A stretch of 5,232 bases of DNA from Caryophanales bacterium UBA782. GTDB taxonomy: Bacteria; Bacillota_I; Bacilli_A; RFN20; CAG-826. Every line of letters begins with the position of its first letter. The stretch's first letter is position 1. Positions 1 through 5,232 of this stretch are shown one piece after another. Under the pieces are notes generated by a model, which saw only the letters and a program-made list of their open reading frames with translations, was not told where the DNA came from and searched no databases. The stretch is taken from the NCBI GenBank assembly GCA_002296455.1, contig DBJG01000062.1, forward strand, positions 6,531 to 11,762, read 5' to 3'. The position numbers and the translations under genes were made by a program.

Positions 1-92
1 AGTTTATTAAAAGCGGTCTCCGAAGCGCTAAAAAAAGCGCTGAAAGCAAGAAACACGATACCTAATATGAGATAGATATAATACGTGCTCAA
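1..92 (-). CDS. CNNM / CorC-HlyC (DUF21) family membrane protein, N-terminal fragment
   Basis: Only the first 30 codons are inside the window; the gene continues past the left edge. The frame opens with TTG at 92-90 and reads a hydrophobic helix (YYIYLILGIVFLAF) followed by FSAFFSASETAFNK. The S-A-F-F-S-[AG]-S-E-T-A pattern after the first membrane helix is the N-terminal signature of the DUF21 domain in the CorC/HlyC 'hemolysin-like' family (CNNM transporters). Full members are about 400-450 residues, with a DUF21 membrane domain, two CBS domains and a CorC/HlyC C-terminal domain; they are linked to Mg2+ or other divalent-cation export. The start is TTG because AGGAG at 107-103 lies 10 bases upstream. 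An in-frame GTG at 101-99 is only 1 base from that AGGAG, too close to initiate well. The gene follows a strong terminator, so it probably has its own transcript. The family call is firm; the substrate is unknown. Confidence 0.85.
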   Translation of the reverse strand, partial: MSTYYIYLILGIVFLAFSAFFSASETAFNK

Positions 93-102
93 GCGAACCA
101 CG

Positions 103-107
103 CTCCT
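103..107 (-). promoter_or_regulatory. Ribosome binding site (AGGAG) deciding the TTG start of the CNNM-type gene
   Basis: The minus strand reads TAGGAG here. The spacer to the TTG at 92 is 10 bases and to the in-frame GTG at 101 only 1 base, which favours the TTG. No ATG lies in this frame between the box and the conserved FSAFFSASETA motif. Confidence 0.65.
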
Positions 108-115
108 ATTCGATA

Positions 116-133
116 ACAATCACTACAATCACT
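116..133 (-). repeat. Perfect 9-bp tandem repeat in the leader of the CNNM-type gene
   Basis: Two adjacent exact copies of AGTGATTGT (minus-strand reading), at 133-125 and 124-116, lie just upstream of the AGGAG ribosome binding site. A direct repeat spaced near one helical turn could be an operator, but it could equally be chance or slippage. No convincing -35/-10 pair was found in the roughly 60 bases between the terminator and the start. Confidence 0.5.
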
Positions 134-167
134 GCTCATTTGCGTCTAGTAGTCTATCACAAAGGAG

Positions 168-205
168 ACAAAAAGAAAGACCCCCATGGAGAGCCATAAG
201 GGGTC
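168..205 (-). terminator. Rho-independent terminator after the large repeat membrane protein
   Basis: On the minus strand, GACCCC (205-200) pairs with GGGGTC (184-179). Inside it a second stem, ATGG/CCAT (197-194 with 189-186), is capped by the four-base loop CTCT; a small asymmetric bulge separates the two stems. The hairpin is followed directly by TTTCTTTTTG (178-169). It starts 9 bases after the TAA of the upstream gene, the usual placement. It separates that gene's transcript from the CNNM-type gene beyond. Confidence 0.92.
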
Positions 206-214
206 AATCGATTT

Positions 215-3178
215 TTAGTCGTCGTCTTTTTCGTCCTTCTTCGCACCGAGCTGTGGGACATAATCCTTCAACTCGCTCGCGTAATTATGAGGGATGATTT
301 TGCCTTGTTCCAAAGAATCTTGCTCGCAAGCGTCAGCGATAAGTTGTTTTGCACGGCGTAAAGACAATGCGCTTTTCACTTTAAAGACGCCTGGAATTTC
401 TTTATAGATGTTTTTCGCCCCAGCATCATGAAGCGGAATCGGGCTATTCTCATAGTCTTTTGGATTGAGGGCCAAATAAAGCTTTAAACCCTTCCCAGCA
501 ACTGTAATCTTCACATACGTCTTTGTGTGGAGGCGGAAGGAATCACCACTATTGGAGAGACGACTCTTCAAGCCATAGCTTAAGCACTCCGCCTTCAATT
601 CGTTGTAATTGCTTTGCGTTTCTTTATCGGCGCTAAGCATTCTCTCATTGAATGGGATACGGATGATCTTCTGCTTCTCTTTATCGATCGTAGGAGTTTC
701 AGAATCATCTTCTTCCGCTTCATCCACCTCGACTTCAGTAGGAGTGGGTTCAGACTCAGCTACCTTCTCGACCACTGGTTTTGGTTCTTCTTTCTTCGGC
801 TCGGCTGGTTGAGCAACTTGAATCACAATGGTTTGCGTTGGGCTTTGACTAGGAGCTGGCTCTTCTTTCTTTGACTCAAGAGGAAGAGGTTCCGCTTTCT
901 TATCTTCTTGCGCCTTTAATAACGCTTCAAAGCGCTTATCTAATTCTTCTACGATAATCGAGCGAACATCATCGCTTGTGACTGCGTTGGCCTTAATATT
1001 CTTAATTTCTTCGCTTTGTGCTTTGCTTTCTTCGGCTTCGGCTTCTGCACGAGCTTGCTCAATAAGATGAGCATCAGCAGCTTCTTGGGCGGCTTTTGCA
1101 TTGGCTTTTGCTTGCTCGTTTCGGAAAGAAGTAAGCTCGCTACGAATTAAGTCTTTGATATCTTCTTTGGAAGTTTCATCGACTTTGGAGGCGAGTGGTT
1201 TGATTTCACCGATTTCACTACGAACAATTTCACGGATTTCTTCTAATGAGACAGCATCACGATTCTTTTCCGCTTCGATACGTTCTTTGCGATCAAGTTC
1301 TCTTTCTTCTCGCTCTTTTGCTCTTGCCGCGACTTCATCTTCAAGCGTTTTTTCTAAAGCAAGTCGTCTTTCTTCTTCTTTTTTCGCTTTCTCTTCTGCT
1401 TCTTTTTGGGCTTTCACCGCTTGGCTATCACGCTTTTCGTCTTCCCTTTTTCCAATATAGTAGGAGCGGATTTGCTCAACGATAAGTTCACGAGCTTCAT
1501 CTTCCGTAAGTTCGCGTCTTTCCGGATTATCATGTTCCTCTAAAGCTTCTTGAATGAGGGAACGGAGGTCGTTCGCAGTAAGAGGCTTTTCCTCCTCTTT
1601 TACTTCTTCGATAACGGGAGCTTCGCTTTCCATTTGATGGTTAAGCTCATCACGGATAATGGAACGAAGGTCATCAGTCGTGGCGATGGATTCCTCCTCT
1701 TCTTCGACTTTTTGTTCCTCCGGGGCGAGAACTTTTTTTAATTCCTCGCTGACGATTTTTCTTAAATCGTCGCTCGTGAGGGCTTCATTAGAAGAGGCAT
1801 CTTCATTTGACCCTATCGTTTCGGCATCCTCGACATTTCTTTTTTTGGTAAGCTCCTCACGGATAATCTCTCTTAAGTCGTCGCTCGTGAGCGTATTGCA
1901 CTCATCTTTTTTGTCGTCATTTTTCGGCTCAGGAATGGTTTTTCCGTCAGCACGAGCGATTTCTTCGGCAATGATTCGACGTAAATCGTCGCTTGTGAGG
2001 GCTTGTTCTTCCTTGTCTTCAGAAGTTTCGTCTTCAACCACTTCAACAGGGATGTCATCCCCTTTTGCCTTAGCAATCTCTTCAGCGATTATTTGACGCA
2101 AATCATCGCTCGTGAGAGCTTGCGAATCTGTACTTTCTTTTTCATTTTTATTCGAAGTTGGGATGGCTTCGTTTTTATTTTCCGCTTTACCGACTTCTTC
2201 ACGGATAATGGAACGAAGATCATCGGTCGTCATCAAATCGTTTTGATTGACGGCTTGCGTATCGTCTTCTGGCAAGGTTCCGTCTTTTTTCGCCATCTCT
2301 TCTTGAATCAAAGAGCGGAGTTCTTCTTTCGTCAAAGGTTTTTCCTCCCTGCTCGCGGGGCCTTGTGGAGCACCGTTGTTATAAATATATTGAACGATTG
2401 TTGGGGATGAGCCCGTATAACCATCTTTGTTCACCACGGCTGGAATAACAGGAGCGTTGCTAGCTACAGCTGCCACTGGTTTCAATTCGCTATTCAAAGT
2501 TTCGCGAAGATTGGCGCCTTCTTGGGTAGCACTTGCGTCATATAATGGTTCGTCCATTGTTCCGTATTCATCGTCGTCGACTTTAGTAATGCCGGGATAT
2601 TTGCAAACGTCAACCATCGAAATGATGAAGCTAGCAAAGGCGAGAGCAAGACCGATCGCGCCAAGTAAATAAGGAAGGGCAATAAGGATAGCAACACCCG
2701 CACCGCCTCCGTTTTCAGGAGTTAGTTGCGCGATTTCTGAAACATAGGCAGCTAGATTAGCAATACCGTCAAACCACCAAGTTGGAGAAAGAAACATATC
2801 AATGAGAACAAAGCCGACAAGCCCAAAAACAAGGCCAAGCAAATTTGGCGCTAAGGCATTTGGTCGATTCTTTGCAATCAATAAAACAAGATGAATAAGC
2901 CAAGCAATGGCGAGTGCGCCAAGAAGAACGGGCAATATAAATAAAACCAATTCCAATTGGCTAGGGTCACTCGGTTTTTTGTAGAAATCTGGTTGGAAAA
3001 TGCTGGCGATTTCATTTGGGAAACGTTCCCAGATTATTTTAAAAACGTCACCCGCGTTTTCTGCGCCAATGATGTAGTTATTGGCCGTAAGCATGTTTGG
3101 TGTAAAAACTAAAAGCACCACCCCCGCGGCAATTAAGACTGCGGAGATTACAGATAAGATTAATGCCGACTTTTTCAT
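215..3178 (-). CDS. Large four-TM membrane protein with an array of LTSDDLR helix repeats
   Basis: This 987-residue protein is not one I can name. The N-terminus (MKKSALILSV) begins a membrane helix at about 5-26. Further helices lie at about 73-101, 109-130 and 158-189, with positively charged NRPN (104-107) and CKYP (192-195) placing the tail in the cytoplasm. The loops at 27-72 and 131-157 would be outside. Residues 282-750 hold about twelve copies of the pattern [LV]-T-x-D-D-L-R-x-I-I-x-E-E-[IL]. They are joined by acidic, Pro-poor linkers and by long Glu/Lys/Arg/Ala helices at about 586-640 and 684-728. A Pro/Glu-rich linker (about 751-835) leads to a folded C-terminal domain (about 836-951) and an acidic end (KKDEKDDD). 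The ATG start is supported by AAGAGG with a 7-base spacer. Both outer-loop Trp residues at 134-135 use TGG. The gene ends at its own terminator. A scaffold or multivalent tether role is inference; coiled-coil membrane organisers are another possibility. Confidence 0.93.
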   Translation of the reverse strand: MKKSALILSVISAVLIAAGVVLLVFTPNMLTANNYIIGAENAGDVFKIIWERFPNEIASIFQPDFYKKPSDPSQLELVLFILPVLLGALAIAWLIHLVLLIAKNRPNALAPNLLGLVFGLVGFVLIDMFLSPTWWFDGIANLAAYVSEIAQLTPENGGGAGVAILIALPYLLGAIGLALAFASFIISMVDVCKYPGITKVDDDEYGTMDEPLYDASATQEGANLRETLNSELKPVAAVASNAPVIPAVVNKDGYTGSSPTIVQYIYNNGAPQGPASREEKPLTKEELRSLIQEEMAKKDGTLPEDDTQAVNQNDLMTTDDLRSIIREEVGKAENKNEAIPTSNKNEKESTDSQALTSDDLRQIIAEEIAKAKGDDIPVEVVEDETSEDKEEQALTSDDLRRIIAEEIARADGKTIPEPKNDDKKDECNTLTSDDLREIIREELTKKRNVEDAETIGSNEDASSNEALTSDDLRKIVSEELKKVLAPEEQKVEEEEESIATTDDLRSIIRDELNHQMESEAPVIEEVKEEEKPLTANDLRSLIQEALEEHDNPERRELTEDEARELIVEQIRSYYIGKREDEKRDSQAVKAQKEAEEKAKKEEERRLALEKTLEDEVAARAKEREERELDRKERIEAEKNRDAVSLEEIREIVRSEIGEIKPLASKVDETSKEDIKDLIRSELTSFRNEQAKANAKAAQEAADAHLIEQARAEAEAEESKAQSEEIKNIKANAVTSDDVRSIIVEELDKRFEALLKAQEDKKAEPLPLESKKEEPAPSQSPTQTIVIQVAQPAEPKKEEPKPVVEKVAESEPTPTEVEVDEAEEDDSETPTIDKEKQKIIRIPFNERMLSADKETQSNYNELKAECLSYGLKSRLSNSGDSFRLHTKTYVKITVAGKGLKLYLALNPKDYENSPIPLHDAGAKNIYKEIPGVFKVKSALSLRRAKQLIADACEQDSLEQGKIIPHNYASELKDYVPQLGAKKDEKDDD
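326..673 (-). other. C-terminal globular domain of unknown function in the large membrane protein
   Basis: Residues about 836-951, after a disordered Pro/Glu linker, have normal globular composition. The order is I-I-R-I-P-F-N-E-R-M-L-S-A, a helix containing NYNELKAECLSYG, then KSRLSNSGDSFRL. A strand-rich part with VAGKGLKLYLALNPKDY follows, then YKEIPGVFKVKSALSLRRAKQLIADA. From memory, the phrases 'LKLYLALNPKDY' and 'VKS...L..AKELI' recur at the C-termini of large uncharacterised proteins in Bacilli and Clostridia. The logic is loosely like DUF5655-type small alpha/beta domains. That comparison is a recollection, not a search result, and no active-site pattern is visible. Confidence 0.6.
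929..2335 (-). repeat. In-gene array of about 12 degenerate helix repeats (L-T-S-D-D-L-R-x-I-I)
   Basis: Coding repeats within the large membrane protein. Motif starts are at residues 282, 316, 355, 394, 430, 467, 499, 533, 557, 643, 669 and 733. The first eight recur every 32-39 residues; the last four are spaced 24-86 apart and interleaved with charged helices. The best copies are at 355, 394, 430 and 467 (LTSDDLR each). The Thr/Ser followed three residues later by Asp/Glu is a helix capping box, and the flanking Leu pair matches a hydrophobic staple. Each unit is therefore expected to be a short N-capped amphipathic helix of about 14 residues. The copies at 557, 643 and 669 are the most divergent (TEDEAR, SLEEIR, SKEDIK). 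At DNA level, 22-base stretches at 1764-1785, 1983-2004 and 2101-2122 are near-identical. Confidence 0.9.
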
Positions 3179-3185
3179 ATTAAAA

Positions 3186-3191
3186 CCTCTT
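3186..3191 (-). promoter_or_regulatory. Ribosome binding site of the large membrane protein
   Basis: AAGAGG on the minus strand, with a 7-base spacer to the ATG at 3178-3176. It is the only good Shine-Dalgarno match close to this start, and it agrees with the N-terminus beginning at MKKSA ahead of the first membrane helix. Confidence 0.75.
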
Positions 3192-3197
3192 GTCTTT

Positions 3198-3247
3198 ATT
3201 GTAATGGAAAAATGTGGGTTTTAAAGAAAAAGAAGCAACTTTTGCAA
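3198..3247 (-). promoter_or_regulatory. Candidate promoter in the gap before the large membrane protein gene
   Basis: The 86-base gap is AT-rich. A good -10 match, TACAAT, sits at 3203-3198, but its -35 at normal spacing is poor. The start of transcription would fall almost on the ribosome binding site. An alternative is TTGCAA (3247-3242) with TTTAAA (3225-3220) at 16-base spacing, each four of six matches to consensus, giving a leader of about 35 bases. Either would let this gene be transcribed apart from pyrG and the kinase; read-through from upstream is also possible. Confidence 0.3.
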
Positions 3248-3264
3248 CGATTTCTTCGAAAGAT

Positions 3265-4125
3265 TTATTTTACAAAACCATTTTTTGCAAAAATTTTGAA
3301 CATTTTTTGATGCGTGATGATATGGGCGTTCCCTTTCGGACCTTCTTCTCCGTCTAAGCACCACCCCATCGCCTCATCGGTTTTGATAGAAAACTCCCGT
3401 GCTTTAAGCACAATACGATTTTTGTCTGTTAGAAGTGGCAAAACACCATTTGATAGGTCAGGCTTAGCAAGAAAGAGTTCCATCATGCCGTCTTGTATCG
3501 ACCCATAACGATTGACCTTAAAACCACCGATGTTGATTCCATTCAAAAGGAGGAGGAAGGGGGTATCAATTTCGTAATGTCCACCATCCGCATCAATAGA
3601 TGCATGAACGAGTTTTCGGTCCTGCAATTCTTTAATCGCGGCGTTGTAATAAGCGACGCGTCCAAAAATGCGTTTTTTCTTTCGTGGAGTCAGATAAGCA
3701 ATATCACTGTATCTCCCAATCGTACAAACATAAGCGAAATATTGCCCATTAATTTCGCCTACATCAAAGGGAGTGACTTCCCCATTCACCAAAATATCGA
3801 TGGATTTATTAAGACCCGAACCGATGCCAAAGTTTCTTCCGATATCGCCAATGGTTCCATAATTGATGTAACCCAAAATCGGCGGATTCTCAATCGGGGC
3901 TAAAGCGTTAATGATGTTATTGAAAGTCCCATCTCCTCCAACAATTACGAGCACATCGTATTTATGAGCTGATTCCACCGCAACTCTACGTGCTTCAAAC
4001 GAACTGAATGAGCAAAAGAAATCAACGCGATCAAAACGCGCGAGCAACTTTTCTTTAATCGAGGGGATTTCCGGTGTGAAATTTCGATGGCCGGATTGGT
4101 GACTATACATTACAAGGCAATTCAT
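3265..4125 (-). CDS. YegS/DgkB-family lipid kinase (diacylglycerol kinase type)
   Basis: The 286-residue soluble protein, slightly shorter than the usual 290-310, has the DAGK catalytic fold in order. N-terminal strand CLVMY is followed by SHQSG (8-12), in place of the family's usual N-P-x-S-G. The nucleotide-binding loop VGGDGTFNNIINAL is at 62-75 (GGDGT 63-67). NYGTIGDIGR (88-97) corresponds to the usual GTxNDFAR. DVGEINGQYF is at 121-130, LNGINIGGFKVN at 194-205 and QDGMMELF at 211-218. The catalytic-type LDGEEG is at 257-262. Members phosphorylate diacylglycerol or related lipids with ATP to give phosphatidic acid at the inner membrane face. It follows pyrG by 24 bases. The ATG at 4125 lets the first strand begin at residue 3, as in relatives, although no Shine-Dalgarno box precedes it. 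The family is certain; the lipid substrate is not. The changed SHQSG and GTIGD motifs leave room for a different substrate. Confidence 0.9.
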   Translation of the reverse strand: MNCLVMYSHQSGHRNFTPEIPSIKEKLLARFDRVDFFCSFSSFEARRVAVESAHKYDVLVIVGGDGTFNNIINALAPIENPPILGYINYGTIGDIGRNFGIGSGLNKSIDILVNGEVTPFDVGEINGQYFAYVCTIGRYSDIAYLTPRKKKRIFGRVAYYNAAIKELQDRKLVHASIDADGGHYEIDTPFLLLLNGINIGGFKVNRYGSIQDGMMELFLAKPDLSNGVLPLLTDKNRIVLKAREFSIKTDEAMGWCLDGEEGPKGNAHIITHQKMFKIFAKNGFVK

Positions 4126-4149
4126 AAAGTATTGCTATTGTAACGCAAA

Positions 4150-5232
4150 TTAATGGTTTTGGTGCTTTATGCTTGCTTCAATGAAGCCACGGAACAAAGG
4201 ATTTGGAAAGAGAGGGCGGGAAGTGAACTCTGGGTGAAATTGGCTCGCTATGAAGAAAGGGTGATTGGAAAGCTCAATGATTTCCACAAGACCCGTTGGG
4301 GGGTTCACTCCTGAAAAAACCATACCCTTCCCTTCTAATTCGGCACGATATGCCCCATTAAATTCATAGCGATGACGATGTCTTTCTTGAACAAGTTTCG
4401 TGCCATAGCACTTATAGGCTAAAGTGCCTTTTTCAATCGCACAATCATAATTACCAAGTCGAAGCGTACCGCCCATTTCGATTCCAGCATATTGGTCATG
4501 GAGCAAATCAATCACTGGATAAGGCGTTTGTGGGTCGAATTCAGTTGTGTTGGCCCCCTGTAATTGACACACGTGTTCGGCGAATTCGATAACGGCGAGT
4601 TGCATTCCTAAACAAATCCCCAAAAATGGAACGGCATTTTCGCGAGCATAGCGAATGGCGATTTTCTTCCCATCCGTCCCTCGTTCTCCAAAACCGCCTG
4701 GCACAAGAATACCATCGTATTCACGCAAGATTTCAGACGCATTTTTTTCCGTGACATCGGTTGACTTAATCCAGCCAACGTCCACTTCATATCCAAAATA
4801 ATAGCCGCTATGCGATAAAGCGCTTTTCACGGAAAGATAAGCGTCATGGAGTTCGACATATTTGCCAACCAAAGCAATCTTGACATGCTTTTTGCTGTTT
4901 TTGATGCTGTCGACCCATTTTTTCCAATCACGAAGATCCGCTTTGGAAGCTTTTAACCGTAAATGATCAAGAACAAAATCATCAAGTTTTTGGTCGTGAA
5001 GCATGAATGGGAGCTCACAAACGCAGTCGAGGTCATCCGCTTCGAAAACACCTTCTAGAGGAACGTTGCAAAAAAGAGAAATCTTTTTCTTTTGTCCTTC
5101 GTTTAACGCCACTTCACTTCGCAAAACGATCGCGTCTGGTTGAATGCCAAGGGAAAGAAGCTCGTGAACGCTATGTTGCGTTGGCTTTGTTTTGCTTTCC
5201 ATTGCAGAACGCAGAAATGGAACCAACGTATC
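4150..5232 (-). CDS. pyrG: CTP synthase (glutamine-hydrolysing), C-terminal part
   Basis: This makes CTP from UTP, ATP and glutamine, the last step of pyrimidine nucleotide synthesis. The gene enters from the right edge; roughly the first 170-175 residues (N-terminal synthetase domain with the ATP P-loop) are missing. The visible 360 residues begin D-T-L-V-P-F-L-R-S-A. KTKPTQHSV, the UTP-binding loop shared by CTP synthases, follows almost at once. After a linker, the class I glutamine amidotransferase domain starts near HVKIALVGKY. It carries the oxyanion loop PGGFGERG, the nucleophile Cys in GICLGMQ (codon 4614-4612) and the His and Glu of QFHPEFTSRP. GGTLRLG and ERHRHRYEFN are also family-typical. 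All glutaminase catalytic residues are present, and the C-terminus (FRGFIEAS) is normal, so the protein should be active at about 530 residues. A TTG at 5226 within the frame is Leu in this family, not a start. Confidence 0.98.
   Translation of the reverse strand, partial: DTLVPFLRSAMESKTKPTQHSVHELLSLGIQPDAIVLRSEVALNEGQKKKISLFCNVPLEGVFEADDLDCVCELPFMLHDQKLDDFVLDHLRLKASKADLRDWKKWVDSIKNSKKHVKIALVGKYVELHDAYLSVKSALSHSGYYFGYEVDVGWIKSTDVTEKNASEILREYDGILVPGGFGERGTDGKKIAIRYARENAVPFLGICLGMQLAVIEFAEHVCQLQGANTTEFDPQTPYPVIDLLHDQYAGIEMGGTLRLGNYDCAIEKGTLAYKCYGTKLVQERHRHRYEFNGAYRAELEGKGMVFSGVNPPTGLVEIIELSNHPFFIASQFHPEFTSRPLFPNPLFRGFIEASIKHQNH

Noticed and set aside
1659..2096. Plus-strand open frames opposite the repeat region (also 1101-1460, 1246-1485, 2003-2410 and others)
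   Set aside because: They are Ser/Phe/Leu-rich antisense images of a Glu/Lys/Asp-rich coding strand, have no ribosome binding sites, and mirror the real gene's repeats. The minus-strand frame is continuous for 987 codons with domain structure.
1764..2122. Regularly spaced near-identical 22-base repeats resembling a CRISPR array
   Set aside because: Spacing is 111-119 bases, the 'spacers' are also related to each other, and everything lies in frame in one protein as helix repeats.
215..3178. Mycoplasma-type code (UGA as Trp)
   Set aside because: Trp codons seen are TGG, no frame needs UGA read-through, and all genes end at family-appropriate lengths with TAA.
3223..3245. Possible terminator after the lipid kinase (GCAA-AAG-TTGC then TTCTTTTTC on the minus strand)
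   Set aside because: The stem is only four weak pairs with a three-base loop. The T-rich run alone is not enough to call a terminator, and the same bases overlap a candidate promoter.
4132..4148. Inverted repeat TTGC...GCAA in the pyrG-kinase gap
   Set aside because: Four base pairs with a nine-base loop and no T tract after it; no better than chance in AT-rich DNA.
5224..5226. TTG as the start of the right-hand gene
   Set aside because: The frame is open to the window edge (D-T before it) and the protein starts mid-family, just before the KTKPTQHSV loop. It is Leu inside a CTP synthase truncated by the window.

Overview
The window is a compact run of protein genes, all read on the minus strand. 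They are described here in transcription order, from high to low coordinates. The organism looks like an uncultured low-to-moderate-GC Firmicute (class Bacilli, in the broad RF39 / Erysipelotrichales / Acholeplasma-like neighbourhood). This is inferred from gene content and the style of the proteins, not from a marker gene. UGA is not read as Trp: the visible Trp codons are TGG (for example the WW pair in the large membrane protein), and all three visible stops are TAA. A Mycoplasma-type genetic code is therefore not supported.

Region by region: (1) 5232-4150 holds the C-terminal two thirds of CTP synthase (pyrG), entering from the right edge. (2) After 24 bases comes a complete YegS/DgkB-type lipid kinase (4125-3265). 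(3) After an 86-base gap with a candidate promoter comes a 987-residue protein (3178-215). It has four N-terminal membrane segments and a very long acidic cytoplasmic region. That region carries about twelve copies of an N-capped helix motif of the form L-T-S-D-D-L-R-x-I-I-x-E-E-[IL], interleaved with charged helices. A compact C-terminal domain of unknown function follows. (4) A clear rho-independent terminator (about 168-205) closes that transcript. (5) Past the terminator, a TTG-started gene begins at 92 and runs off the left edge. Its 30 visible residues carry the N-terminal signature of the CNNM / CorC-HlyC (DUF21) membrane family.

How the genes may work together: CTP synthase supplies CTP, and a diacylglycerol-type kinase would supply phosphatidic acid. 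These are the two substrates of CDP-diacylglycerol synthesis, so their adjacency fits membrane lipid metabolism, though this is inference only. The large membrane protein is the novel item. Its repeats look like an array of short amphipathic helices on a membrane-anchored cytoplasmic tether, suggesting a scaffold or a multivalent binding protein. Nothing in the sequence names a partner.
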